Source: Oscillospiraceae bacterium (GTDB lineage: Bacteria; Bacillota_A; Clostridia; Oscillospirales; Oscillospiraceae). Taken from it: DNA of 11,814 nucleotides. The notes under the pieces are model-generated. The model had not been told where the DNA came from. It was given only the letters and a program-made list of their open reading frames with translations, and made no database searches. Positions 4,959-11,814 of the stretch are shown one piece after another. The position numbers and the translations under genes are program-made. The first letter of the stretch is position 1. The number at the start of each line of letters is the position of its first letter. Location: contig JAFOBK010000269.1 in the NCBI GenBank assembly GCA_017381835.1, positions 1 through 11,814 of the forward strand, given 5' to 3'.

Positions 4959-6791
4959 TTACTCCTGGCCTGCACGCTTCTTCATCAGCTCACGCATACG
5001 CTGGCTGTGATCCAGGGTGCGCTTACGGATGCGCAGGGTCTTGGGGGTGCATTCCAGCAGTTCGTCATCAGCCAGGAACTCCAGATACTGCTCCAGGGAG
5101 AAGTTTCTGGGGGTGGTCAGACGCATAGCTTCGTCAGCACCGGAGGCACGCATATTGGTCAGCTGCTTCTTCTTGCAGACATTGACGGTCATATCCTCGT
5201 TACGGCTGCAGATACCGATGACCATGCCGGCATAGACAGGTGTGCCGGGGCCGATGAACAGGGCACCGCGCTCCTGCGCAGCATGGAGGCCATAGGTAAC
5301 GGCTTCGCCGGTTTCGAAGGAGATCAAAGAGCCGGTGAGACGGCGCTCGATCTCACCCTTCACGGGTGCGTAGCTGTCCAGCACAGAGGACATGATGCCT
5401 TCGCCCTTGGTGTCGGTGAGGAATTCGCTGCGGTAGCCGAACAGACCTCTGGAGGGAACCAGGAATTCCAGGCGGTAGCGGTTGCCCATGGGGGTCATAC
5501 CCAGCAGGTCACCCTTGCGGCGGCCCATCTTTTCGATGACACTGCCCATGAATTCTTCGGGGACGTCCGCAACCATTCTTTCGATAGGCTCGCAGAGCTT
5601 GCCGTCAACTTCCTTGGTGAGAACTCTGGGGGTGGAAACGGAGAACTCAAAGCCTTCACGGCGCATGGTCTCCATGAGAATGGAAAGGTGCATCTCACCG
5701 CGGCCGGCTACATTAAAGGAGTCGGTGCTTGCCTCGGTCACATGCAGGGAAACGTCCTTCAGCAGCTCCTTCTCCAGGCGGTCACGGAGATTTCTGGAGG
5801 TGACAAACTTGCCTTCACGGCCTGCGAAGGGAGAATCGTTGACAGCGAAGGTCATTTCGATGGTGGGATCGGAAATCTTCACAAAGGGCAGAGGCTCAAT
5901 GGTTTCGGGAGCGCAGAGGGTACGGCCGATGGTGATATCTGCCATACCGGAGAGGGCGACGATCTCACCGGCGGAGGCCTCCTGGATGGGGTTCTTGCCC
6001 AGGCCGTCATACTCATACAGAGCAACGACCTTGCCCTTCTGCTTGATTTCAGGATTGTGATAGTCGCAGATCATCACTTCCTGGTTCACCTTGATGGTGC
6101 CACGCTCTACACGGCCCACCGCAATACGGCCCACATACTCATTATAATCAATGGAAGAGACCAGCAGCTGCAGAGGCTCGTCCTTATTGCCCTCGGGAGC
6201 GGGAACATAGTTTACAATGGTCTCGAACAGGGGGGTCAGATCGGTGCCCACCTCATCGGGGCCATAGGATGCAGTGCCCTGACGGCCGGAGCAGAAAACG
6301 GTGGGGGAGTTGAACTGCTCATCGGTAGCATCCAGATCCAGCAGCAGTTCCAGAACCTCGTCCATAACCTCGTGAATTCTTGCATCGGGCTTATCGATCT
6401 TGTTGACCGCCACGATGACCTTGTGACCCAGCTCCAGAGCCTTCTGCAGAACGAAACGGGTCTGGGGCATGGGGCCTTCGGCAGCATCCACCAGCAGGAC
6501 AACGCCGTTGACCATCTTCAGAATACGCTCCACCTCGCCGCCGAAGTCAGCATGGCCGGGGGTGTCCACGATATTGATCTTATAGTCCTTGTAACGGACA
6601 GAAGTGTTCTTAGCCAGAATGGTGATACCGCGCTCACGCTCCAGGTCACCGGAGTCCATGACTCTGTCCTGGGTAGCCTGATTTTCGCGGTAAATGCCGC
6701 CCTGCTTCAGCAGCTCGTCCACCAGGGTGGTCTTGCCGTGGTCAACATGGGCGATGATGGCTATATTACGAATGTTTTCCTGTAATGCCAT
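4959..6791 (-). CDS. typA: Ribosome-associated translational GTPase TypA/BipA
   Basis: This elongation-factor-like GTPase of 610 residues binds the ribosome and assists 50S assembly and stress or cold adaptation. The GTPase domain shows G1 HVDHGKTT (15-22), the switch I region RERGITI (52-58), G3 DTPGH (76-80), G4 NKID (130-133) and G5 CSGR (167-170, where many relatives have YASA). An EF-Tu domain II-like region follows, about 200-300. EF-G III and V-like domains come next, with [19 protein letters not shown] and [21 protein letters not shown], the latter being the family marker. The C-terminus LRIRKRTLD...RMRELMKKR is typical. The start at 6791 follows AAAGGAG. It is divergent from the yitT-like gene and has its own promoter and a leader of about 80 nt. 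It is full length and the identity is certain. Confidence 0.97.
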   Translation of the reverse strand: MALQENIRNIAIIAHVDHGKTTLVDELLKQGGIYRENQATQDRVMDSGDLERERGITILAKNTSVRYKDYKINIVDTPGHADFGGEVERILKMVNGVVLLVDAAEGPMPQTRFVLQKALELGHKVIVAVNKIDKPDARIHEVMDEVLELLLDLDATDEQFNSPTVFCSGRQGTASYGPDEVGTDLTPLFETIVNYVPAPEGNKDEPLQLLVSSIDYNEYVGRIAVGRVERGTIKVNQEVMICDYHNPEIKQKGKVVALYEYDGLGKNPIQEASAGEIVALSGMADITIGRTLCAPETIEPLPFVKISDPTIEMTFAVNDSPFAGREGKFVTSRNLRDRLEKELLKDVSLHVTEASTDSFNVAGRGEMHLSILMETMRREGFEFSVSTPRVLTKEVDGKLCEPIERMVADVPEEFMGSVIEKMGRRKGDLLGMTPMGNRYRLEFLVPSRGLFGYRSEFLTDTKGEGIMSSVLDSYAPVKGEIERRLTGSLISFETGEAVTYGLHAAQERGALFIGPGTPVYAGMVIGICSRNEDMTVNVCKKKQLTNMRASGADEAMRLTTPRNFSLEQYLEFLADDELLECTPKTLRIRKRTLDHSQRMRELMKKRAGQE

Positions 6792-6828
6792 AGTGATTTA
6801 CTCCTTTTATATCAGATAAAACAACAAG

Positions 6829-6837
6829 TGTGGATAA
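6829..6837 (-). promoter_or_regulatory. Perfect DnaA-box consensus in the typA leader
   Basis: The minus strand reads TTATCCACA, an exact match to the DnaA box. It lies about 35 nt downstream of the predicted typA transcript start, in AT-rich DNA between divergent genes. Only one box is evident, so this is not an origin. It could be a DnaA-sensitive promoter site, or chance: about 0.1 such matches are expected in a window this size. Confidence 0.4.
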
Positions 6838-6876
6838 ATGATTTTTATGAAAAGGCCATACTTACCTATCTTAAAA

Positions 6877-6905
6877 AATATAACACATGCCCAAAAGGAT
6901 TGCAA
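6877..6905 (-). promoter_or_regulatory. Extended -10 promoter of typA
   Basis: On the minus strand TTGCAA (6900-6905) and TATATT (6877-6882) are separated by 17 bp. The -10 is preceded by TGT, giving the extended form TGTTATATT that can offset the weaker -35. The predicted start near 6870 leaves a leader of about 80 nt ahead of the AAAGGAG of typA. Confidence 0.7.
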
Positions 6906-6932
6906 CGGATTTGGTGAAAATTTACGAAAAAA

Positions 6933-6950
6933 TATCACTTTTTATCACTT
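6933..6950 (+). repeat. Tandem TATCACTT octamers, 10-bp period, upstream of the yitT-like promoter
   Basis: TATCACTT occurs at 6933-6940 and again at 6943-6950, exactly one helical turn apart. The second copy ends 9 bp before the -35 box. The placement suits an activator or a curved upstream element. The repeat is seen; the role is inferred. Confidence 0.4.
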
Positions 6951-6959
6951 AACCTGTGC

Positions 6960-6988
6960 TTGACCCGTTGGACTTGCTGTGCTATTAT
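6960..6988 (+). promoter_or_regulatory. Sigma-A promoter of the yitT-like gene
   Basis: TTGACC (6960-6965) and TATTAT (6983-6988) are separated by 17 bp, each matching the consensus at 5 of 6 positions. The start near 6995 gives a leader of about 38 nt ending in the AGGAGG site at 7019-7024. It may also serve guaB downstream. Confidence 0.82.
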
Positions 6989-7032
6989 ATACAGTAACAT
7001 ACTATCCTCATTTGTATGCAGGAGGCGGAGCA

Positions 7033-7932
7033 ATGGCGAAGAAAGTGGTATCCTATCTGTTTGTGATTCTGCTTGGTCTTGTGCTGGCGCTGAACTATCA
7101 GCTGTTCGTTTTTCCCAACAATTTTGCACCGGCAGGTCTGAACGGTATCTTTACCATGATTCAGTATTTGTTTGGTTTTAAGCTCAGCAATGCCAGCATT
7201 ATTCTGAATATTCCCCTGTACATACTGGTGTATTTTTTGGTTTCCAAAGCTTTTGCGAACCGGGCTATGGTGTTCCTGCTGTCTTTCTCCGGCTTCCTTT
7301 CCCTGCTGGATTTGGTGGATTTAAGCGCCTTTGTCTATTCCACTACCATCAGCACCCTGCTGGGTCCTGCTGTGGCAGGCATGATCTCCGGTTTCTGCGG
7401 ATATTATATGCACCAAATGGGTACCTGTATGGGCGGTACGGAATTTATCGCCAAGCTGATCCATAAGAAAAAACCCAGCTTCAATCTGTTTTCCATCATG
7501 TTCTCTCTGAATGTGGTGGTGGCGCTGGTCTCTTACTTTGTCTATGACTATAAGATCGAGCCGGTACTGCTGTGCATCATTTACAGCTATTTCTCTTCCT
7601 CTGTGCGGGACAATATGAACCGCAAGCATCAGAGCGCTCTGCGCTGTGAGATCGTGACCGATCGGGGAGAGGAACTGGGCAAGGAGATCATCGATAAGCT
7701 CCGTCACTCCGTTACCAAAATTCCCGGTAAAGGTCTGTACACAGGCAAGGAAAAGGATGTACTGGTGTGCATCGTCAATCCTGCGCAGCTGAATGAACTG
7801 ACGAAGATCGTTGGTTCGTATCCCGGCAGCTTTGTCACGGTGAGCCAGATCAACACGGTAGTTGGTAATTTCAAGCGGCTTGACAGTCACAATATGCCCG
7901 AAAAAGAGCTGTTTGACCCCGGTATTAAGTAA
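7033..7932 (+). CDS. YitT-family membrane protein with C-terminal DUF2179 domain
   Basis: This 299-residue integral membrane protein is of the YitT/YqfU/YpjC family, common in Bacillota in several copies and of unknown function. The N-terminal half has about six hydrophobic segments (near residues 7-27, 55-72, 78-96, 103-123, 150-171 and 175-190). It carries the family pattern FPNNFAPAGLNGI (27-39) and GGTEFIAK (134-141). The C-terminal soluble DUF2179 domain covers about 203-283 and holds GKGLYTGKEKDVLVCIV. The ATG at 7033 is chosen because of the strong AGGAGG at 7019-7024; an in-frame GTG at 6979 would start inside the promoter. It lies 69 bp upstream of guaB on the same strand, with only a weak hairpin between, so the two may be partly co-transcribed. 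The family is sure; the substrate or role is not known. Confidence 0.92.
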   Translation: MAKKVVSYLFVILLGLVLALNYQLFVFPNNFAPAGLNGIFTMIQYLFGFKLSNASIILNIPLYILVYFLVSKAFANRAMVFLLSFSGFLSLLDLVDLSAFVYSTTISTLLGPAVAGMISGFCGYYMHQMGTCMGGTEFIAKLIHKKKPSFNLFSIMFSLNVVVALVSYFVYDYKIEPVLLCIIYSYFSSSVRDNMNRKHQSALRCEIVTDRGEELGKEIIDKLRHSVTKIPGKGLYTGKEKDVLVCIVNPAQLNELTKIVGSYPGSFVTVSQINTVVGNFKRLDSHNMPEKELFDPGIK

Positions 7933-7936
7933 ATCC

Positions 7937-7951
7937 TCTGCCAACGGCAGA
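7937..7951 (+). terminator. Weak hairpin between the yitT-like gene and guaB
   Basis: TCTGCC and GGCAGA form a 6-bp stem with a 3-nt loop, 4 bp after the stop codon. The following sequence is AT-rich but has no clean run of T, so at best it is a leaky terminator or a processing point. I find no strong promoter between it and guaB. Confidence 0.35.
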
Positions 7952-8001
7952 ATTCATATTTGTAATTTCATTTTCAACATATTTTTAGGAGGTAGCAAAC
8001 A

Positions 8002-9507
8002 ATGGCCTACTATTACCCCGAACCCAGCCACACTTTCAGCGAGTACCTGCTGGTCCCCGGCTACACTTCCGAGGATTGCATCCCTGCAAACGTCTCTCTG
8101 CGTACCCCTCTGACCAAGTACCGCAAGGGTCAGGAAGAGCCCGCCATCAGCCTGAATATTCCTATGGTTTCCGCTATCATGCAGTCTGTCTCCAATGACA
8201 GCCTGGCCATCGCTCTGGCAAAGGAAGGCGGCCTGAGCTTTATCTTCGGTTCCCAGTCCATCGAGTCCCAGGCAGCTATGGTTGCTAAGGTCAAGGGCTA
8301 CAAGGCAGGCTTCGTGGTTTCCGCTTCCAACCTGACTCCCGATGCTACCTTGGCTGATGTTTTGGCTCTGAAGGAGCGCAACGGCTTCTCCACCATCGCA
8401 ATTACTGAGGATGGCACTGCTACCGGCAAGCTGCTGGGTATCGTCACCAGCCGCGACTACCGTGTGTCCCGTATGACCGGCAATGAGAAGGTTTCTTCCT
8501 TCATGACTCCCCGCGAGAAACTGGTGGTCGGTCCTGCTGAGACTACTCTGAAGCAGGCAAACGATATCATCTGGGATCACAAGCTGAACAGCCTGCCCAT
8601 CGTTGATGAAAACGATCACCTGAAGTACTTCGTATTCCGCAAGGACTACTCCTCTCATAAGGAAAATCCCCAGGAGCTGCTGGACAGCCAGAAGCGTTAC
8701 CTGGTAGGTGCCGGTATCAATACCCGTGACTACGCTGAGCGTGTTCCCGCGCTGCTGGCAGCCGGCGTTGACTGCCTGTGTATCGACTCCTCCGAGGGTT
8801 ACTCCTGCTGGCAGGCTAACACCATCAAGTGGATCCGCGAAAACTACGGCGACACCGTCAAGGTTGGCGCAGGCAACGTAGTTGACCGCGATGGCTTCCG
8901 CTTCCTGGCTGAGGCTGGCGCTGACTTCATTAAGATCGGTATCGGCGGCGGTTCTATCTGCATCACCCGTGAGACCAAGGGTATCGGCCGTGGCCAGGCT
9001 ACCGCAGTCATCGAAGTGGCAGCAGCCCGTGATGAGTACTTCCGCGAGACCGGCATTTATGTGCCCATCTGCTCCGACGGCGGTATCGTCCATGACTACC
9101 ACATGACCCTGGCTCTGGCTATGGGTGCTGACTTCATGATGCTGGGCCGTTACTTCGCCCGCTTCGACGAGTCTCCCACTCCCAAGGTGCTGGTCAACGG
9201 CTCCTACATGAAGGAGTACTGGGGCGAAGGCTCCAACCGTGCCCGTAACTGGCAGCGTTATGACCTGGGCGGCAACACCAAGCTGACCTTTGAGGAAGGC
9301 GTTGACTCCTATGTTACTTACGCAGGTTCTCTGCATGACAACGTGGAGGCTTCCCTGTACAAGGTTAAGTCCACCATGTGCAACGTGGGTGTTACCACCA
9401 TTCCCGATCTGCAGCGGGATGCTAAGCTGACTCTGGTTTCCTCCGTCTCCATCGTGGAAGGCGGCGCCCACGACGTCACTCTCCGCTCCCAGTCCGGCGG
9501 CAAGTAA
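8002..9507 (+). CDS. guaB: IMP dehydrogenase, Tritrichomonas-like type, with CBS insert
   Basis: This enzyme oxidises IMP to XMP with NAD+, the committed step of GMP synthesis in the cytoplasm. The product is 501 residues: a TIM-barrel catalytic domain with a CBS-pair (Bateman) insert at about residues 107-220. Visible active-site parts are CIDSSEG (260-266, Asp262), the P-loop-like GIGGG and catalytic loop SICITRE with Cys320, SDGGI (358-362), and the mobile flap [10 protein letters not shown] with Arg419-Tyr420. The stretches [20 protein letters not shown] and [17 protein letters not shown] differ from the usual bacterial form (GPGSICTTR...GVGVPQ). They match, as I recall it, the IMPDH of the parabasalid Tritrichomonas foetus, with active-site numbers offset by one. 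The start has a strong AGGAGG (7988-7993). Codon use is strongly biased, as in highly expressed genes. It ends at a bidirectional terminator. Confidence 0.95.
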   Translation: MAYYYPEPSHTFSEYLLVPGYTSEDCIPANVSLRTPLTKYRKGQEEPAISLNIPMVSAIMQSVSNDSLAIALAKEGGLSFIFGSQSIESQAAMVAKVKGYKAGFVVSASNLTPDATLADVLALKERNGFSTIAITEDGTATGKLLGIVTSRDYRVSRMTGNEKVSSFMTPREKLVVGPAETTLKQANDIIWDHKLNSLPIVDENDHLKYFVFRKDYSSHKENPQELLDSQKRYLVGAGINTRDYAERVPALLAAGVDCLCIDSSEGYSCWQANTIKWIRENYGDTVKVGAGNVVDRDGFRFLAEAGADFIKIGIGGGSICITRETKGIGRGQATAVIEVAAARDEYFRETGIYVPICSDGGIVHDYHMTLALAMGADFMMLGRYFARFDESPTPKVLVNGSYMKEYWGEGSNRARNWQRYDLGGNTKLTFEEGVDSYVTYAGSLHDNVEASLYKVKSTMCNVGVTTIPDLQRDAKLTLVSSVSIVEGGAHDVTLRSQSGGK

Positions 9508-9515
9508 TCAAAAGC

Positions 9516-9547
9516 AAAAATCCCTCCCAAAATTGGGAGGGATTTTT
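9516..9547. terminator. Bidirectional terminator between guaB and pdaA
   Basis: A perfect 13-bp stem (9516-9528 with 9535-9547) has core TCCCTCCC/GGGAGGGA, a 6-nt loop, and A and T runs at the two ends. It starts 8 bp after the guaB stop and serves both converging genes; the pdaA stop codon (9546-9548) lies inside one arm. Confidence 0.93.
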
Positions 9548-10319
9548 ATGTGAATAATTTGTCGATGGTCTCAAACCGGTAACCCAGGGACTTCCACTGT
9601 TTCAGCAGTTCATCCAGCACCTCCGCGTTGGTTTGGGAGGTGGAATGCAGGAGGATCACCGCACCGTTGTGGGTGCGGGGGATGAGCTTTCCCAAAGCAT
9701 ATTCGCTACCTGGCTGCTTATTGTTGTCCCAATCCTTATAGGCAAGACTCCAAAAGACCGTCTGATACCCCAGCTCCTTGGCCATCTTCAGGTTTTCTTC
9801 CGAGTAAATCCCCTGGGGTGGGCGGTAGTATTTGGGAAGTTCCTTCCCGGTGACTTCCTTGAACAGGGTTTCCAAACCCTCCAGTTCTGCCTGGAAGGCA
9901 GCTTTGTCTGTGATGGCGCTCATGTCCGGATGGGTCATGGTGTGATTGCCCACAATATGCCCCTCGTCCACCATCCGCCGCACCAAATCGGCATTTTTCT
10001 GCAGGTAGTTACCCACCAGGAAAAAGGCCGCTTTCACATTGTGGTTTTTCAGTGTATCCAAAATGGCGGCGGTATATCCGTTTTCATAGCCGGCATCAAA
10101 GGTTAAGTACAGCACCTTTTCCTCCGGATCACCCACATACACCGCATCATATTCCTGCAGCTGCTCTCTGCTGGCAGGGCCGTTGGGGGCAGACCCGGCA
10201 GAAGGGAAGCTCAGTCCCCAGGCACCGGTGGTAATGGCGGCTGACGCAAACTGTCCGATTGCCAATGCCAGGGCAGCAACCACTGCCGTGATAATCAGCC
10301 AAAAATCTTTTTTCCGCAT
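9546..10319 (-). CDS. pdaA: PdaA-type polysaccharide deacetylase (spore cortex delta-lactam pathway)
   Basis: This 257-residue deacetylase of the NodB family (carbohydrate esterase 4) is closest in pattern to PdaA. PdaA removes the acetyl group from muramic acid so that muramic delta-lactam can form in the spore cortex. Residues 7-28 form a signal peptide or anchor. Motif 1 is TFDAGYENG (73-81): the usual second Asp of NodB enzymes is absent, as in PdaA. Motif 2 is His126-x3-His130 (GNHTMTH), motif 3 RPPQG (166-170), then QTVFWSLAYKDW (186-197), and motif 5 LLHS (223-226). The start at 10319 follows AAGAGGTGA; the frame stays open upstream only because it shadows bioY. Start codon and ribosome site are folded into a hairpin. 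It lies 38 bp after bioY. The family is sure; the PdaA role is likely and implies sporulation. Confidence 0.88.
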   Translation of the reverse strand: MRKKDFWLIITAVVAALALAIGQFASAAITTGAWGLSFPSAGSAPNGPASREQLQEYDAVYVGDPEEKVLYLTFDAGYENGYTAAILDTLKNHNVKAAFFLVGNYLQKNADLVRRMVDEGHIVGNHTMTHPDMSAITDKAAFQAELEGLETLFKEVTGKELPKYYRPPQGIYSEENLKMAKELGYQTVFWSLAYKDWDNNKQPGSEYALGKLIPRTHNGAVILLHSTSQTNAEVLDELLKQWKSLGYRFETIDKLFT

Positions 10320-10352
10320 AGGAATCACCTCTTGATGAATCCTATGCGGAAA
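10311..10352 (-). promoter_or_regulatory. 13-bp hairpin holding the pdaA start codon
   Basis: TTTCCGCATAGGA (10352-10340 on the minus strand) pairs without a mismatch with TCCTATGCGGAAA (10323-10311), the arm that contains the ATG and first codons of pdaA. The 16-nt loop carries the AAGAGGTGA ribosome site. The 3' arm is followed by AAAAAAG, not by T, so it is not a terminator for bioY. It looks like translational control of pdaA. The pairing is seen; the control is inferred. Confidence 0.65.
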
Positions 10353-10357
10353 TTTTC

Positions 10358-10882
10358 TTAATATACGAAGCGTTTTAACTTGCCGGTGAGAATCCAGGCC
10401 AGGGTCAGTTTGATGGCATCGGGGATTAGATAGGGGATGACGCATTTCATCAGCACCAGACCCAAGGTGAGCTGGCCGCCGCTGAGATAGCGGGTCATAT
10501 ACCACCAGCTGCCGCAGCTGTAGCACAGAAGCATTCCCAAAATCATGGCCAGCAGCCGGGTGAGGGGAGCGTCTTTTACAGATGTGATGATCCAGTATAT
10601 CAATGCGGTTGACATAAAACCAAAGATATAGCCGCCGGTGGTACCCAGCAGCGCACCTAGACCACCGCGGAAGCCGGAGAATACCGGCGCACCCACGGCA
10701 CCCAGCAGCAGATACACACAGATGGTTATACTGCCCCGCTTGCCGCCCAAAAGTCCCAGGGTGAGAAAAATACCGAAGGTTTGCAATGTGATCACCATAT
10801 CCCCCATGGGGATCGATAACCATGCGCAAAGGGCCAATATCGCCGTGAATAATCCGCAAAGCGCCATATTTTTTGCCTTCAT
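10358..10882 (-). CDS. bioY: BioY biotin transporter, substrate-binding (S) component
   Basis: This integral membrane S component binds biotin with high affinity and works with the ECF energy module (EcfA, EcfA', EcfT), which is not in this window. The 174-residue protein has about six hydrophobic segments. Family marks are MALCGLFTAILALCAWLSIPMG at the N-terminus, the VITLQTFGIFL segment (30-40), and the GxxGxLxGTTGGYIFGF-type loop (about 73-89), where many relatives have GPTGGY. The start at 10882 follows AAAGGCGGTGAGAA and a strong promoter. I see no BirA-type dyad in the short leader, so biotin control is not evident. The partner gene downstream is pdaA, an unusual pairing. No biotin synthesis genes are nearby, which fits a biotin importer in an auxotroph, though the window is too small to say so. 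Confidence 0.93.
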   Translation of the reverse strand: MKAKNMALCGLFTAILALCAWLSIPMGDMVITLQTFGIFLTLGLLGGKRGSITICVYLLLGAVGAPVFSGFRGGLGALLGTTGGYIFGFMSTALIYWIITSVKDAPLTRLLAMILGMLLCYSCGSWWYMTRYLSGGQLTLGLVLMKCVIPYLIPDAIKLTLAWILTGKLKRFVY

Positions 10883-10904
10883 TTTCTCACCGCCTTTCCG
10901 GCAT

Positions 10905-10933
10905 AGAATATCATTTTATAGAGAATTTGTCAA
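10905..10933 (-). promoter_or_regulatory. Promoter of bioY-pdaA
   Basis: On the minus strand a perfect TTGACA (10928-10933) is followed after 17 bp by TATTCT (10905-10910), which is preceded by TGA, the extended -10 form. The predicted start near 10898 leaves a leader of only about 16 nt, so there is no room for a riboswitch. Confidence 0.8.
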
Positions 10934-10943
10934 ATCCATAGAA

Positions 10944-10976
10944 AAAACCGACCTGGGATGAATCCAGGTCGGTTTT
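10944..10976 (-). terminator. Terminator after the mscL-lipoprotein pair
   Basis: A perfect 13-bp stem (10944-10956 with 10964-10976) has core CCGACCTGG/CCAGGTCGG and a 7-nt loop. On the minus strand it starts 2 bp after the lipoprotein stop and runs into TTTTTTC. It insulates the bioY promoter just downstream. Confidence 0.93.
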
Positions 10977-10978
10977 GC

Positions 10979-11446
10979 TTATGAAATTTTGATGGAAGTC
11001 AGGATTTCCCACATCTGATCCTTTGCAGCCTCGAAATCTGTCGTGGGGCAGTAAGCCTGCACCGTCCAGTAAGCACTCTCTGTTTCCCAAAGGGTAACCA
11101 GATAAGTGTAACCGTTGGCTTCATAGGTGAAAGTGGGAACGCCGTCTTTCTCGGTTAGCTGGCTGCTGATATTATTCAGATCTAAAATCAGCTGTCCGTA
11201 ACCGTTGAGATCCAGATTAAACTCGGTGAACATGGACTTATCATCCCGCAGACCGCTGACGGTAACGGGGGCAAGACCATAGATAAAGGTCAGATCCTGC
11301 GCATATTCCTCCCCGGAAAGATCTATGTAATCGGTGGGGATTCGGATGGTCAGATCCTCATGGCTGTGGGGTGCAGTGTTTTCTTTGGCGCTGCAGCCGC
11401 TTAAGCATAAGGAAACGATCAGCAGCAGGAGAAGGACTTTTTTCAT
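10979..11446 (-). CDS. Small predicted lipoprotein, function unknown
   Basis: This 155-residue protein has a clear lipoprotein signal: MKK, a run of Leu/Ile/Val (4-13), then the lipobox LSGC with Cys18 as the modified residue. It should be anchored on the outer face of the membrane. The mature part is acidic, with alternating polar and aromatic strands (TFTYEANGYTYLVTLWE, YWTVQAYC) and a C-terminal helix-like FEAAKDQMWEILTSIKIS. That layout is reminiscent of PsbP/DcrB-like single-domain lipoproteins, but I do not recognise a specific family. It starts 2 bp after the mscL stop codon, with only an AAGGA some 12 bases upstream inside mscL, so it is probably translated by coupling. A strong terminator follows. 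The lipoprotein call is firm; the function is open. Confidence 0.88.
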   Translation of the reverse strand: MKKVLLLLLIVSLCLSGCSAKENTAPHSHEDLTIRIPTDYIDLSGEEYAQDLTFIYGLAPVTVSGLRDDKSMFTEFNLDLNGYGQLILDLNNISSQLTEKDGVPTFTYEANGYTYLVTLWETESAYWTVQAYCPTTDFEAAKDQMWEILTSIKIS

Positions 11447-11448
11447 CC

Positions 11449-11814
11449 TTAGTTCTTTTCCTTCAGCAGGTCGCGGATCTCGGTCAGCAGAACTTCCTCA
11501 GCAGAGGGTGCGGGAGGTGCGGGGGGCTCTGCAGCAGCGGCTTCCTCTTCCTTCTTCTTGTTCATCTCGGTCAGCTTGTTCAGACCCTTTACCAGGAAGA
11601 ACACAACCAGAGCCAGGATGAAGAAGTTGATGATAGCGGAAATCAGGTTACCGACCATCAGGTAGTTTTCCACCAGCTGGGAAACCTCGTTGCCAGCCTC
11701 GTCAACAACCAGCTCGTAAGTGGGCTGAACCCAGGGCATACGGGGCAGGCGGATCTTGATCTGGGTGAAGTCAGCGCCACCCAGGAAGATGTTGATGATG
11801 GGCATGATGATGTC
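11449..11814 (-). CDS. mscL: Large-conductance mechanosensitive channel MscL, 5' end cut by window edge
   Basis: This pentameric membrane channel opens under high membrane tension to release solutes on osmotic downshock. The visible 121 codons begin mid-gene: the window edge encodes DIIMPIINIFLGG, the conserved end of the first transmembrane helix region, so about 40-45 N-terminal residues lie beyond. Next come the periplasmic loop (about 14-53 of the visible part) and the second helix LISAIINFFILALVVFFLVK. The cytoplasmic linker follows, rich in Lys, Glu, Ala and Pro. The C-terminal bundle helix EEVLLTEIRDLLKEKN is typical of the family. The internal ATG at 11805 is not the true start. The gene is followed after 2 bp by a lipoprotein gene. 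The identification is secure. Confidence 0.95.
   Translation of the reverse strand, partial: DIIMPIINIFLGGADFTQIKIRLPRMPWVQPTYELVVDEAGNEVSQLVENYLMVGNLISAIINFFILALVVFFLVKGLNKLTEMNKKKEEEAAAAEPPAPPAPSAEEVLLTEIRDLLKEKN

Noticed and set aside
5007..6785. 592-codon open frame on the plus strand opposite typA
   Set aside because: It mirrors typA almost end to end. Highly expressed genes avoid TTA, CTA and TCA codons, which leaves the antisense frame free of stops. It has no ribosome site and a low-complexity, non-protein-like composition.
6979..7032. Upstream GTG start for the yitT-like gene
   Set aside because: It would lie within the -10 region of the gene's own promoter, and AGGAGG points to 7033.
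7933..8001. Purine riboswitch ahead of guaB
   Set aside because: The gap is only 69 bp and shows one 6-bp hairpin, not the three-way junction of a purine aptamer.
7954..9471. 505-codon open frame on the minus strand opposite guaB
   Set aside because: Same artefact: strong codon bias in guaB removes antisense stops. guaB itself matches its family over the full length.
10319..10859. 180-residue N-terminal extension of pdaA across bioY
   Set aside because: It is bioY read in another frame. The signal peptide and ribosome site place the start at 10319.

Overview
The window looks like the chromosome of a spore-forming Clostridia (Bacillota), most likely a gut Oscillospiraceae-type organism. This rests on the order rpmH-rnpA-yidD-yidC-jag, a PdaA-type spore-cortex deacetylase, strong AGGAGG ribosome sites, TTGACA/TATAAT promoters with 17-bp spacers, and GTAGGGGCG-type palindromic repeats. 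I see no rRNA, tRNA, CRISPR, phage or transposase genes. Almost everything is housekeeping, and I find no new multi-gene system. The interesting signals lie in the non-coding DNA and in one unusual enzyme lineage.

Layout: positions 1-604 (-) hold the 5' part of an unrecognised membrane protein with its own promoter. Positions 693-3717 (-) hold the rpmH-rnpA-yidD-yidC-jag cluster (ribosomal protein L34, RNase P protein, YidD, the YidC insertase and the KH/R3H RNA-binding protein Jag). It is read from a near-consensus promoter at 3810-3838 and ends in a strong terminator at 661-687. A long structured element sits between rpmH and rnpA. dnaA, the usual neighbour of rpmH, is absent from the window.

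Positions 3956-4940 hold a pyridoxal/pyridoxamine kinase (-) flanked by two direct copies of a 72-bp REPIN-like palindromic element. Next comes the ribosome-associated GTPase typA/bipA (4959-6791, -). It is divergent from a YitT-family membrane protein (7033-7932, +), which is followed by guaB (8002-9507, +). The guaB product is an IMP dehydrogenase that closely resembles the enzyme of the protist Tritrichomonas. A bidirectional terminator separates guaB from the opposing bioY-pdaA pair (9546-10882, -). In that pair the pdaA start codon is locked in a 13-bp hairpin. Finally, mscL (cut by the window end) and a small lipoprotein form a tightly spaced pair on the minus strand.

Functionally, the rpmH-jag block joins ribosome and RNase P biogenesis to membrane protein insertion. 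GuaB supplies guanine nucleotides, PdxK-like kinase salvages vitamin B6 and BioY imports biotin. MscL vents turgor, and PdaA would act late in sporulation.
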